A stretch of DNA of 64,000 bases from Marinovum sp034669705 (GCF_034669705.1 NZ_JAXMOR010000016.1:45681-109680), one strand, 5' to 3'. Positions 8,971-18,064 are shown, numbered from the stretch's first letter. Program-made: numbers and translations. The notes: a model not told the origin generated them from the sequence alone.

Positions 8971-10236
8971 ATGACCGCAGTTTCGCTCTGGGATGTCTCT
9001 GCGCAGGAGCCCGACTACCGGGCGCCGCTGGAGGGCGACGTGCAGGTCGACGTGGCCATCGTTGGCGGCGGTTACACTGGCCTGTCGACCGCGCTGCATT
9101 GCGCCGAAGCGGGGCTTTCGGCGCATGTGGTCGAGGCCGAGCAGATCGGCTTTGGCGGCTCCGGCCGCAACGTCGGGCTGGTCAACGCCGGGCTCTGGCT
9201 GCCGCCCCGGCAGGTCCGCGCGCTTCTGGGCGAGACCTATGGGCCGCGGTTCGTCAAACGGTTCTGCAAAGGGCCGGAGCATGTGTTCTCACTGATCGAG
9301 AAACACCAGATTCGCTGCGAGGTGACCCGCACCGGCACGATCCATGCCGCGCATGGCCCGAAGGGATTTGCCGATCTTCAGGACCGGCACAAGGAATGGC
9401 AGCGCTTGGGCGAGCCGGTGGACCTGCTGTCGCGCGACGAGGTCTCCGGGCTGATCGGCACCGACCATTTTCACGGCGGTCTGGTCGACCGGCGCTGCGG
9501 CACGATCAACCCGATGGGGTATTGCCGCGGGCTGGCCCGCGCCGCGCTGGGGGCCGGCGCGAGGATCAGCACCGGGGTGCGCGCCACCAAGCTGCACCGC
9601 GACGGCGACCTGTGGAAAGTCGAGACCACCGCCGGCGTGATCACCGCCAAAGCCGTGGTGCTGGGCACCAACGCCTATACCGACGATCTCTGGCCCGGGC
9701 TCAAACGCGTCTTCACGATCATCAACTACTTCCAGCTGGCCACGAAACCGCTTGGGCCTGAGGCGGATGACATCCTGCCCGACCGGCAGGGGGTCTGGGA
9801 CACCGGGCAGTTCATGTTCAGCCTGCGCCGCGATGCCTCTGACCGGCTGCTGGTCGGCTCCATGGGCAAGGTCATGGGCGACAAGGACCACGGCCTGTCG
9901 CACCGGTTTGCCCGCAAGCAGATTGCCCGGCTGTTCCCGACCCTCGGCCCGGTGGACTTCGACGAGGCCTGGCACGGCCAGATCGCGATGACGCCCGACC
10001 ACCTGCCGCGCATCCACGAGCTTGCGCCCAACCTCTTCACGCCGATCGGCTACAACGGCCGCGGCATCACCACCGGCACCCTGTTCGGCGAGACCATGGC
10101 CGGGCTGCTGACCGGCATGGACCGTGCCGATCTGCCCCTGCCGATGACCGAGATGTCGACGGTGCCGCGTGCGCCGCTGATGTCGCGGCTCTATCACTCC
10201 GCCTTTACCGCCAACCAGCTTCTCAAGGCCCTCTGA
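8971..10236 (+). CDS. FAD-dependent oxidoreductase, DAO/gamma-glutamylputrescine-oxidase type
   Basis: 421-aa DAO-family flavoprotein. The FAD-binding motif VAIVGGGYTGLS is at about residues 28-39, followed by GFGGSGRNVGLVNAG, and near the C-terminus by IGYNGRGITTGTLFGE, a pattern shared with PuuB-type amine oxidases. It should oxidise an amino or N-alkyl group, yielding aldehyde or ketone, ammonia or amine, and H2O2 or reduced acceptor. AGGAGG precedes the ATG. It heads a tight plus-strand cassette with the two hydantoinase subunits (3-bp gap) and an SDR, so its substrate or product probably passes to a lactam or hydantoin hydrolase. Cytoplasmic, with no signal peptide. Confidence 0.9.
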   Translation: MTAVSLWDVSAQEPDYRAPLEGDVQVDVAIVGGGYTGLSTALHCAEAGLSAHVVEAEQIGFGGSGRNVGLVNAGLWLPPRQVRALLGETYGPRFVKRFCKGPEHVFSLIEKHQIRCEVTRTGTIHAAHGPKGFADLQDRHKEWQRLGEPVDLLSRDEVSGLIGTDHFHGGLVDRRCGTINPMGYCRGLARAALGAGARISTGVRATKLHRDGDLWKVETTAGVITAKAVVLGTNAYTDDLWPGLKRVFTIINYFQLATKPLGPEADDILPDRQGVWDTGQFMFSLRRDASDRLLVGSMGKVMGDKDHGLSHRFARKQIARLFPTLGPVDFDEAWHGQIAMTPDHLPRIHELAPNLFTPIGYNGRGITTGTLFGETMAGLLTGMDRADLPLPMTEMSTVPRAPLMSRLYHSAFTANQLLKAL

Positions 10237-10239
10237 CCC

Positions 10240-12345
10240 ATGAACCATCCCAAGATCCGTGTCGGCGTCGATATCGGTGGCACCTTCACCGATGTCGCGC
10301 TGTCGCATCCCGACGGGCTCGCGACCTGCAAGGTGCTGACCGATTATGCCCGGCCCGAACAGGCCATTCTCGACGGTATCGCCATCGCCGCCGAGACGGC
10401 CGGTGTTGCGTTGGCAGAGATCGGTCAGGTGATCCACGGCACCACGCTGGTCACCAATGCGCTGATCCAGCGTCAAGGCGCGCGGCTGGCCTTTATCACC
10501 ACCGAAGGCTTTCGTGACGTGATCGAGATGCGCTCGGAGAACCGCTTCGAGCAGTATGACCTGAACCTGACCCTGCCCAAACCGCTGGTGGCGCGCGAGG
10601 ACCGGTTTACGCTCAGCGAGCGTATGGGGCCGGCGGGCGAGGTGCTGCTGCCGCTCGAATCCTCGGACATCGAGGCGGTGGTCGCGCAGGTGCTGGCTGG
10701 CGGCTATGAGGCGGTGGCGATCGGGCTGATGCACGCCTATGCCAATGACGCGCATGAGGTGCGGATGGCCGAGGCGCTGCGCAAGGCCGCGCCAGAGCTG
10801 TCGATCTCGCTGTCCTCGGTGATTTCGCCGCAGATGCGCGAGCTGCCGCGGTTCAACACGGTGATCGCCAATGCCTATGTGCAGCCGCAGGTCGCCGATT
10901 ACCTCGGCCGGCTGGTCACGCGTCTGGGCGAGGCCGGGGTCTCGGCGCCGGTCTTCATGCTGCATTCCGGCGGCGGGCTGATCTCGGTCGAGGTGGCGGC
11001 GGAACAACCCGTCAGGCTGCTGGAATCCGGCCCCGCCGGCGGCGCGATCTTTGCTGCCGATTTCGCCCGCGGCCATGGGCTGGAGTCGGTGCTTTCGTTT
11101 GACATGGGCGGCACCACCGCCAAGATCTGCCTGATCGAGGAGGGCGCGCCCAAGACCGCCAATACCTTCGAGGTGGCGCGCACCTATCGCTTCAAGAAGG
11201 GCTCCGGCATGACGGTCTCGACCCCGGTGGTCGAGATGGTCGAGATCGGCGCCGGCGGCGGCTCGATCGCCTCCATCGACACGATGGGCCGCATCCAGGT
11301 CGGGCCGCGCTCGGCCGGCTCCGAGCCGGGACCGGCCTGCTATGGCAAGGGCGGCACGGAGCCGACGGTGACCGATGCGAACCTGCTGCTCGGCCGTCTG
11401 GACCCGGAGAATTTTGCCGGCGGGGCGATCCCCTTGTCGGTGGCGGCGTCGGAGACGGCGGTGACCGGCCGGCTGGCCGACACCCTCGGCATCAGCGCCG
11501 CCGACGCGGCCTTTGGCGTGACCGAGATGGTCGACGAGAACATGGCCAACGCGGCCCGCGTCCACACCGTGGAGAACGGCCGCGACATCGAGCATTTCAC
11601 CATGATCGGCTTCGGCGGCGGCGCGCCGCTGCATGCCTGCCGGCTGGCCGAGAAGCTCGGCATTGCCGAGCTGATCATCCCGCCCGGCGCGGGGGTCGGC
11701 TCGGCCATCGGGTTCCTCAAGGCGCCGTTCAGCTACGAGGCGACGCGGGGGATGTTCCAGCGGCTTGACGGGTTCGACGCCGCCAGCGTCAATGCGGCAC
11801 TGGCCGAGCTCGAGGAGGAAGCCGCGGCCTTTGTCGCCGCCGGGGCCTCTGGGGCCGAGGGCGCCGAGGCCGCCGAGACCACCACCCGGCTCACCGCCTT
11901 CATGCGCTACACGGGGCAGGGCTGGGAGATCCCGGTGGTGCTGCCCTACAAGTCCTTCGTCGACGGTGACAAATCCGAGATCCTCACCGCCTTCGAGGCC
12001 GCCTACCGCACGCTCTTCGGTCGGGTGATCGAGGGTCTTGGCATCGAGATCACCAACTGGTCGCTGGTGGTCGCCTCGGTGCTGCCCGAGACGCCGCCCG
12101 TTTCCCGCCACGACAGCGGCACGGCGGTCACGGTTCGGCGCACGCGGCAGTTCTACGACGCCGCGCTGCGCCAGACCGTCGCGGCGCAGGAGGTCGAGCG
12201 CGCCGAGATGACCGCCGGCCGCGCCGTCGACGGCCCGGCGGTGATCGTCGAGAGTGAGACCACGACCATCGTCACCTCCGCCTACCGCTGCATAGGCCAG
12301 GGCGACGGCAGCCTGCGCCTGATCCGCAAGGGAGACAAATCATGA
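10240..12345 (+). CDS. Hydantoinase/oxoprolinase family protein, A subunit
   Basis: 701-aa HyuA-type subunit. The N-terminus carries the ATP-binding phosphate loop VGVDIGGTFTD, and SFDMGGTTAKICLI (about 286-300) marks the second actin-like lobe. With the B subunit it forms an ATP-dependent hydrolase that opens a lactam or hydantoin ring (relatives: N-methylhydantoinase, 5-oxoprolinase, acetone carboxylase). It starts 3 bp after the oxidase and overlaps the B gene by ATGA, showing translational coupling. Length is normal for the family. The ring substrate is not predictable from sequence; the flavin amine oxidase upstream suggests a nitrogen heterocycle or N-methyl compound. Confidence 0.92.
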   Translation: MNHPKIRVGVDIGGTFTDVALSHPDGLATCKVLTDYARPEQAILDGIAIAAETAGVALAEIGQVIHGTTLVTNALIQRQGARLAFITTEGFRDVIEMRSENRFEQYDLNLTLPKPLVAREDRFTLSERMGPAGEVLLPLESSDIEAVVAQVLAGGYEAVAIGLMHAYANDAHEVRMAEALRKAAPELSISLSSVISPQMRELPRFNTVIANAYVQPQVADYLGRLVTRLGEAGVSAPVFMLHSGGGLISVEVAAEQPVRLLESGPAGGAIFAADFARGHGLESVLSFDMGGTTAKICLIEEGAPKTANTFEVARTYRFKKGSGMTVSTPVVEMVEIGAGGGSIASIDTMGRIQVGPRSAGSEPGPACYGKGGTEPTVTDANLLLGRLDPENFAGGAIPLSVAASETAVTGRLADTLGISAADAAFGVTEMVDENMANAARVHTVENGRDIEHFTMIGFGGGAPLHACRLAEKLGIAELIIPPGAGVGSAIGFLKAPFSYEATRGMFQRLDGFDAASVNAALAELEEEAAAFVAAGASGAEGAEAAETTTRLTAFMRYTGQGWEIPVVLPYKSFVDGDKSEILTAFEAAYRTLFGRVIEGLGIEITNWSLVVASVLPETPPVSRHDSGTAVTVRRTRQFYDAALRQTVAAQEVERAEMTAGRAVDGPAVIVESETTTIVTSAYRCIGQGDGSLRLIRKGDKS

Positions 12346-13988
12346 GCCCGACCGCCATCGACTACCAGATCATGTGGAACCGGCTGATCGCCGTGGTCGA
12401 GGAACAGGCGACAACGCTGATCCGTACCGCCTTTTCCACCTCGGTGCGCGAGGCCGGCGACCTCTCGGCCGGGCTCTTCGACCGCCAGGGCCGGATGATG
12501 GCGCAGGCGGTGACCGGCACCCCCGGCCATGTCAACGCCATGGCCGAGAGCGTCACGCATTTCGTCCGCGAGATCGGGCCGCAGAACATCCTCGAGGGCG
12601 ACGTCTACCTGACCAACGATCCCTGGATGGGCACCGGCCATCTGCATGACATCACCGTGGTCTCGCCTGCGTTCCGCGACGGGCAGCACATCGGGTTTTT
12701 CGCCTGCACCGCCCATGTGGTCGATATCGGCGGCCGCGGTTTCGGCCCCGATGCCAACGAGGTCTACGAGGAAGGCCTGCTGATCCCGATCATGAAATTC
12801 GCCGAGCGCGGCGAGGTGGCGCGCGCGTTGATCGGGCTGGTGCGCGCCAATGTGCGCGAGCCCGATCAGGTGGTGGGCGACCTCTATTCGCTGGCCGCCT
12901 GCAACGCCGCCGGCGACCGGCGGCTGCAGGCGATGATGGGCGAATTCGGCATCGCTGATCTGGAGGGGCTGTCGGAGTTCATCCTCGACGCCAGCCGCCG
13001 CGCCACCCGCGAGGCCATCGCCGCGGTGCCCGACGGCAGTTTCCGCCACCAGATGCAGGTCGACGGCTACGACGCCCCGGTCATGATGAAGGTGCAACTC
13101 GATATCGAGGGCGACCGCCTGAAGGCCGATTTCGCCGGCACCTCGGGCATGAGCCGCTTCGGGGTGAACTGCCCAGAGGTCTATACCCGGGCCTATGCCT
13201 GCTACGGGCTGAAATGCGCCATTGCCCCGCAGGTGCCCAACAACTCGGGCTCGCTGGAGCCCTTCGAGATTACCGCGCCCGAGGGCTGTATCCTCGCCGC
13301 CCGCCGCCCGGCGCCGGTCTCGGTGCGCCACGTTCTGGGGCATCTGGTGCCCGACGTGGTGCTTGGCGCGCTGCACCAGGCGCTGCCCGGCACGGTGCCG
13401 GCGGAGGGCGCCAGCGCGCTCTGGAACATCCAGATCTCGGCCCGGCCCAGCGACCCCGACAGCGGGCTGCCGAACCGCGAGGTGCTGATGTTCAACTCCG
13501 GCGGAACCGGCGCGCGGCCGGCGCTCGACGGGCTCTCGGCCACCGCTTTCCCCTCGGGCGTCTCGACGATGAGCGTCGAGGCGACAGAGCATGTCGGGCC
13601 GATCACCGTCTGGCGCAAGGATCTGCGTGAAGGCTCTGGCGGCGCCGGCGCGCAGCGCGGCGGGCTGGGGCAGGTGATCGAGATCGAGGCGCGGGCGGGC
13701 TATGATTTCCACTTCAACGCCATGTTCGACCGGGTCGACAATCCGGCACAGGGCCGCGAAGGTGGCGGGCCGGGGGCACCTGGCCGGGTCGAGCTGACCG
13801 ACGGCAGGCAACTGCGCAGCAAGGGCCGGCAGTTGGTGAAAAACGGCCAGCGGCTGCGGTTGAGCCTGCCCGGCGGTGGCGGTTATGGCCCGGCCACGGA
13901 CCGCGACCCTGAGCGGGTCAAGGACGACCTGCGCGCCGGGCTGATCACACCGGAGCAGGCCCGGCAGGACTATGGATACAAAGGATAG
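12342..13988 (+). CDS. Hydantoinase/oxoprolinase family protein, B subunit
   Basis: 548-aa HyuB-type subunit and partner of the preceding A subunit. Characteristic segments are RTAFSTSVREAGDLSAGLFD (about 28-47), the metal-site-like DPWMGTGHLHD (about 90-100), and a glycine-rich C-terminal GGGGYGPATDRDPERV typical of N-methylhydantoinase B. The start overlaps the end of the A gene by four bases. The 3' end abuts the SDR start, completing a four-gene cassette. Intact and of usual length. Confidence 0.92.
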   Translation: MSPTAIDYQIMWNRLIAVVEEQATTLIRTAFSTSVREAGDLSAGLFDRQGRMMAQAVTGTPGHVNAMAESVTHFVREIGPQNILEGDVYLTNDPWMGTGHLHDITVVSPAFRDGQHIGFFACTAHVVDIGGRGFGPDANEVYEEGLLIPIMKFAERGEVARALIGLVRANVREPDQVVGDLYSLAACNAAGDRRLQAMMGEFGIADLEGLSEFILDASRRATREAIAAVPDGSFRHQMQVDGYDAPVMMKVQLDIEGDRLKADFAGTSGMSRFGVNCPEVYTRAYACYGLKCAIAPQVPNNSGSLEPFEITAPEGCILAARRPAPVSVRHVLGHLVPDVVLGALHQALPGTVPAEGASALWNIQISARPSDPDSGLPNREVLMFNSGGTGARPALDGLSATAFPSGVSTMSVEATEHVGPITVWRKDLREGSGGAGAQRGGLGQVIEIEARAGYDFHFNAMFDRVDNPAQGREGGGPGAPGRVELTDGRQLRSKGRQLVKNGQRLRLSLPGGGGYGPATDRDPERVKDDLRAGLITPEQARQDYGYKG

Positions 13989-13992
13989 GATG

Positions 13993-14742
13993 ATGACACA
14001 GAAACCCCTCGCACTGATCACCGGCGGCGCCCAAGGCATCGGATATGCCTGCGCCGAGGCCCTCAAGGAGGACGGCTTCGACGTGATCCTCGCCGACATC
14101 AAGGCCGACGGCGTGGCCACGGCCGGCGAAAAGCTGGGCGCGGTGGCGGCGGTCGCCTGCGACATGGGCGAGGTGGCCGAGGTTGAAGCGTTGTTCGACC
14201 GGATCGCCAAGGATCACGGGCCGCTCACGGCGCTGGTCAACAACGCCGGCGTCGCCATGCCGGGCGATTTCCTCGAGTACGACCTCGAGACCTGGGAGCG
14301 GGTGATCGCGATCAACCTGCGCGGCGTCTTTCTGGCGACGCAGAAGGCCGGGCGGATGATGGTCGAGAACCAGATCGAAGGTGCCATCGTCAACATGTCG
14401 TCGATCAACGCGCAGGTGGCGATTCCGGCGATCCCGGCCTATTGCGCCTCCAAAGGCGGGGTGATGCAGCTCACCAAGGTGGCCTCGCTGGCGCTGGCCA
14501 AGCACAACATCCGGGTCAACGCGGTGGGCCCCGGTTCGATCGACACCGAGATGATGGCCGGCGTCAACGCCAACCCCGAGGCCTTCAAGGTGGCGATGTC
14601 GCGCACGCCGCTCGGCCGCGCCGGCAGCGCCCGCGAGATCGGCGACGTGGTGGCCTTCCTGTGCTCGAAGAAGGCCAGCTACATCACCGGCGAGACGATC
14701 TATGTCGATGGCGGACGCCTTGGCCTGAACTACACCTGCTAG
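13993..14742 (+). CDS. Short-chain dehydrogenase/reductase
   Basis: 249-aa classical SDR. TGGAQGIG (10-17) binds NAD(P), followed by NNAG and the catalytic S137, Y150 and K154 (YCASK). The C-terminal VDGG lies before the end. It is expected to oxidise a secondary alcohol or reduce a ketone in the same pathway as the oxidase and hydantoinase. Two ATGs stand side by side after the hyuB stop; the second (13993) is 7 bp from AAGGA and was chosen. An upstream start at 13972 would overlap hyuB and lacks support. Last gene of the cassette, convergent with an IclR gene. Substrate unknown. Confidence 0.9.
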   Translation: MTQKPLALITGGAQGIGYACAEALKEDGFDVILADIKADGVATAGEKLGAVAAVACDMGEVAEVEALFDRIAKDHGPLTALVNNAGVAMPGDFLEYDLETWERVIAINLRGVFLATQKAGRMMVENQIEGAIVNMSSINAQVAIPAIPAYCASKGGVMQLTKVASLALAKHNIRVNAVGPGSIDTEMMAGVNANPEAFKVAMSRTPLGRAGSAREIGDVVAFLCSKKASYITGETIYVDGGRLGLNYTC

Positions 14743-14811
14743 AGGCCGCGGGCCAGCGGTCCGCGACTGCCTCGGGCCGTTTCGGACGGCAGGGCGGGGT
14801 CGGATTGGCGG

Positions 14812-15576
14812 CTATTCGACGTTCGAAAACTCGGTCTGAACCCTTGTCTGCGCCTCGCGCAAGGCCTCGTCCAGCCGGGGCCGGATGTCGGCAAAGCGCA
14901 TCGAAGGCACAGGCACCGAGATGGCGTGGTAGTTGCCGCTGAGGTCGCGGAACGCAAAGCCTGCGGCCGAGATGCCGGGCGTATGTTCATCGAGATCATA
15001 GGCCAGGCCGACGCTGCGGATATCGTCGAGCCTGGCCATCAGTGCCTGCATCTCGTCCGGCGGCAGCGGCCCGCCGGCTTCCTGCTCGATCATGGCGCGC
15101 GCCTGAACGTCCGGCATCAGCGACAGGCAGGCGCGGCCGTTGGCGGTGGTCGACAGCGGAAAGACCTCGCCCACCGAGGACACGGTGCGCAACCGGTGCA
15201 GCCCCGGCACCTGGTCGAGGAAGATCATCGCGCCGTTGCGCAGGACGGCCAGATCGGCAGTCTCTCCTGTCTTCTGGGTGACCTCGTTGAGGATTGATCG
15301 GCAGCGCTCGACGATGTTGAAATTGGCCGCCTCGGCAAAGGCACCGAGCTCTGGGCCGAGCCTGATGCCGCCGCCGTTCGGGTCCTGGATGATGAACCGC
15401 TCTGCGGACAGGGCACCGGCGATTCGCTGTACCGTAGAACGGGGCAGGTCCACCCGCGCGGCGATCTGACCGAGGCTGAGGCCGCTGCGTTCTTCCTTGA
15501 GCGCCCTCAGGATCGCCGCCGCCCGCGCAATGACCTGAATGCCAGAGCGGTCTTTTTTGCCATTTTCTTCAATCAT
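14812..15576 (-). CDS. IclR-family transcriptional regulator
   Basis: 254-aa IclR regulator. The winged HTH is at about residues 14-70 (VIARAAAILRALKEERSGLS, LPRSTVQRIAGAL), followed by a ligand domain with LSTTANGRACLS. The chosen start gives MIEENGKKDRSGIQVIARA; a 27-codon extension to 15657 runs through the likely promoter and is rejected. The gene is divergent from the long cyclase-to-sulfatase gene run. Both predicted promoters overlap a copy of the same 9-base element (see 15629-15704), consistent with IclR controlling itself and that run. Effector unknown. Confidence 0.92.
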   Translation of the reverse strand: MIEENGKKDRSGIQVIARAAAILRALKEERSGLSLGQIAARVDLPRSTVQRIAGALSAERFIIQDPNGGGIRLGPELGAFAEAANFNIVERCRSILNEVTQKTGETADLAVLRNGAMIFLDQVPGLHRLRTVSSVGEVFPLSTTANGRACLSLMPDVQARAMIEQEAGGPLPPDEMQALMARLDDIRSVGLAYDLDEHTPGISAAGFAFRDLSGNYHAISVPVPSMRFADIRPRLDEALREAQTRVQTEFSNVE

Positions 15577-15628
15577 GCAAGGTCTCGGCCCTTCTGTTCC
15601 TGCGGTTCTGCCGTGCCGGGTCTGGTCA

Positions 15629-15704
15629 GTTATGTACCGCGATGCGGTGCAGGTCAATCGAATTGCAGGTTTTTATTGACCGCATGGTGGGCGCTATGTA
15701 CCGT
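15629..15704. promoter_or_regulatory. Divergent promoter pair with repeated putative IclR operator
   Basis: Plus strand: TTGACC (15676-15681), 17-bp spacer, TACCGT (15699-15704), pointing to the cyclase operon. Minus strand: TTGACC (15652-15657 reversed), 17-bp spacer, CATAAC (15629-15634 reversed), pointing to iclR. The direct repeat TATGTACCG occurs at 15631-15639 and 15695-15703 and overlaps the -10 box of each promoter, a placement suited to repression. The boxes and repeats are directly visible; assigning them to IclR is inference. Confidence 0.45.
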
Positions 15705-15788
15705 AATTCGAGACAGAGGGAGGAGCTCTCTGACAGTTTCAAGCCAACCGCCACCGGCCCCTGCCGGTGAACAGAGAAGGTGCATCCG

Positions 15789-16625
15789 ATGGTCGAGATC
15801 CGCGGAATCGAGTTTCAGGCAAATACCGACAACGACATGGGTCTGGAGTTCTACAACCTCAGCCACCGCTTCGGGTTTCAGAACCCCAACTGGCCGTATT
15901 TCCAGGATACCAAGATCGAGCGTATCCACTACATGGCCAAGTCGGGCGTGTTGAGCCAGCGCATCACCACCACGATGCACGCCACCACCCATATCGATGC
16001 GCCGGCGCATGTGGTGCAGGGCACGCCCTTCATCGACGAGGTGCCGCTGCCGCATTTCTTCGGCACAGGGCTGGTCGTGTCGATCCCCAAGAAGAAATGG
16101 GAGCCAATCACCGGCGAGGATCTCGAGAAGGCCTGTGGCCACGCGATCCGCAAGGGCGACGTGCTGATCATCAACACCGGCTGGCACCATGATTACGAAG
16201 ATGGCGACTATTTCGCCTATTGCCCCGGTCTGGTGTCTTCGGCCGCAGAATGGATGGTGGAAAAGGGCGTCAAGGTCGTCGGCCACGACACCCAGGCCAA
16301 CGACCACCCGCTGGCCACTGCCATCGGCCCGCAAAGGAACGGCCCGCTGCTGCCGCACCTCGAGCAGGAGTACAAGGAGTGGTCCGGCGGCAACGACTGG
16401 AAAGATGACTTCCCCGAGTGGGAGCCGGTGCACAACATCCTGTTCAAGAACGGCATCCTCGGCATCGAGAACGTCGGCGGCGATCTGGACGCGGTGACAG
16501 GCAAGCGCTGTACCTTCGCCTTCTTCCCCTGGAACTGGGATCGCGGTGACGGCTGCATCATCCGCCTGGTGGCGATGATCGACAAGTCCCAGGGCTTCCG
16601 CATCGACGACGGGGCGGAGTTCTAG
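15789..16625 (+). CDS. Cyclase family protein (kynurenine formamidase/isatin hydrolase-like)
   Basis: 278-aa metal-dependent amidohydrolase of the cyclase family. The metal motif H64-A-T-T-H68-I-D70, with H74 nearby (HATTHIDAPAH), matches the family pattern HxxxHxDxxxH; here Gly-Thr is replaced by Ala-Thr-Thr. VLIINTGW and GHDTQANDHPL are further family segments. Relatives hydrolyse N-formylkynurenine, isatin or other amide and lactam rings. The chosen ATG is 8 bp from AGAGAAGG; a GTG 9 bp upstream would abut that site. First gene of a long gene run under the divergent IclR. No signal peptide, so cytoplasmic. Confidence 0.88.
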   Translation: MVEIRGIEFQANTDNDMGLEFYNLSHRFGFQNPNWPYFQDTKIERIHYMAKSGVLSQRITTTMHATTHIDAPAHVVQGTPFIDEVPLPHFFGTGLVVSIPKKKWEPITGEDLEKACGHAIRKGDVLIINTGWHHDYEDGDYFAYCPGLVSSAAEWMVEKGVKVVGHDTQANDHPLATAIGPQRNGPLLPHLEQEYKEWSGGNDWKDDFPEWEPVHNILFKNGILGIENVGGDLDAVTGKRCTFAFFPWNWDRGDGCIIRLVAMIDKSQGFRIDDGAEF

Positions 16626-16697
16626 GATCCGATCCTGACGGCCGCTCTGGGAGGAGCGGCCAACCCGTCACGAAACATGTTTGGGAGGAGAAGCCCG

Positions 16698-17681
16698 ATG
16701 GATTGGAACACACGAAAACTGACCGGTGCGCTTGCACTGATGGCGGCGGCTGGCCTGCCGCTGGCCGCTCAGGCCGACAGTGCGATTGCAACCGAGAACG
16801 AGATGGTTGTCACCCTGCTGGGCACCGGCACGCCCGCGCCGCTGCTCGATCGCTTCGGCTATGCCACCTTGGTCTCGGCCGGCGGACAACTGCTTTTGTT
16901 CGATGTCGGGCGCGGTGCGGTCCAGCGGCTCTGGCAGGTTGGCGTTGTGCCCGGTGACGTCGATGAGGTGTTTCTCACCCATTATCACTCCGACCACCTG
17001 ATCAGCCTGCCCGACCTGTGGCTGACCTCCTGGCTGGTGCCCTACGGCGCCAATTCCGAACCCTTCAGAATCACCGGACCCGAGGGTGTGACCGCATTGA
17101 CCGACGGCCTGACCGCCGCCTTTGCCGCCGACATCCAGATCCGCGTCGAGGATCAGAACCTGCCGGCCGCCGGCGTCGAATGGGACGTGACCGAATTCAC
17201 CGAGGACGGTGTGGTTTACGACCACGATGGCGTCACCGTGACCGCCTTTACCGTGAACCACGGCGAAAAGATCAAGCCCGCCGTCGGTTACAAGATCGAA
17301 TACGGCGAACACACGGTCGTCCTGAGCGGCGATACCAAGAAGGAAGACGCGGTGATCGAGGCCGCGACCGGCGCCGATCTGTTGGTGCATCAGGTCGCCA
17401 TGGCCGCCGAGGCCATCGCCGGCAATCCGCCGATCGTCGCGATCATGGGGCATCACACCACGCCCGTCGAAGCGGGAGAGGTGTTTTCCGCCGCCGCGCC
17501 CGGACTTGCGGTCTATTCCCACATCGTGCGCCTTGGCCCGCCGGCCTCGCCCGACATCTCGCTCGAGGCGTTGGTCGAACAGACCCGCCAGACCTACGAC
17601 GGTCCGTTAGAGGTGGGGGCCGACCTGATGACCATCACGATCGGAGACGAGGTCACCGTCGGCACCGCCGACACACGCTGA
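16698..17681 (+). CDS. Exported metallo-beta-lactamase-fold hydrolase
   Basis: 327-aa MBL-fold protein with the zinc signature H95-Y-H97-S-D99-H100 (THYHSDH), a later VNHG and LSGDTKKED, and a C-terminal GHH segment, resembling RNase Z/arylsulfatase-like MBL hydrolases. An N-terminal signal peptide (KLTGALALMAAAGLPLAAQA) ends at about residue 26, so the enzyme should act in the periplasm. GGGAGGAG precedes the ATG at 16698. It lies between the cyclase and the cupin gene in the same run and may hydrolyse an ester or lactone before uptake. Substrate unknown. Confidence 0.88.
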   Translation: MDWNTRKLTGALALMAAAGLPLAAQADSAIATENEMVVTLLGTGTPAPLLDRFGYATLVSAGGQLLLFDVGRGAVQRLWQVGVVPGDVDEVFLTHYHSDHLISLPDLWLTSWLVPYGANSEPFRITGPEGVTALTDGLTAAFAADIQIRVEDQNLPAAGVEWDVTEFTEDGVVYDHDGVTVTAFTVNHGEKIKPAVGYKIEYGEHTVVLSGDTKKEDAVIEAATGADLLVHQVAMAAEAIAGNPPIVAIMGHHTTPVEAGEVFSAAAPGLAVYSHIVRLGPPASPDISLEALVEQTRQTYDGPLEVGADLMTITIGDEVTVGTADTR

Positions 17682-17704
17682 GCACTTGTGACAGGGAGAA
17701 CGTC

Positions 17705-18061
17705 ATGCATTTGAAACGTTTCGCCGATGCGGGCAGCTACGACGCGCCCAACCATTTCGGCTGCCACGGGCTCAGGCTCCAGGGCTTTGAAGAGGGCGGG
17801 CCGAAGAACCAGTGGATCGGGTTCAGCCAGTTCCTGCCGGGCGGCGGCGCAGGGCCCGACGCCACACCCTTCGAGAAGGTCTATGTCGTGCTCGAGGGCG
17901 AGATGACGGTGATTGTCGACGGTGAGGAAACCGTTCTGGGCAAGATGGACAGTTGCACCATTCCCCCCGGCGAGGTCCGCAAGATCGAGAACCGCAGCAA
18001 CGACACCTGCAAGATGCTGGTCGTCATTCCCTATCCCCCCGAACCCAAGACCGAGGCCTGA
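17705..18061 (+). CDS. Small cupin-domain protein
   Basis: 118-aa single-domain cupin. The core reads GGGAGPDATPFEKVYVVLEG and then IPPGEVRKIENRSNDTC. The first cupin motif lacks the usual two His residues (P-D-A-T and E-K-V stand there), so metal binding is doubtful and it may be a binding or non-enzymatic protein. GGGAGA lies before the ATG. It is 3 bp upstream of the SDR, hence in the same transcript. Function not predictable beyond small-molecule binding. Confidence 0.85.
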   Translation: MHLKRFADAGSYDAPNHFGCHGLRLQGFEEGGPKNQWIGFSQFLPGGGAGPDATPFEKVYVVLEGEMTVIVDGEETVLGKMDSCTIPPGEVRKIENRSNDTCKMLVVIPYPPEPKTEA

Positions 18062-18064
18062 GCC

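Noticed and set aside
9289..12111. 940-codon open frame on the minus strand opposite the oxidase and hydantoinase A genes
   Set aside because: Its translation is Gly/His/Arg-rich low-complexity sequence with no family motif and it lies opposite two unmistakable genes. Long antisense frames are expected in GC-rich DNA.
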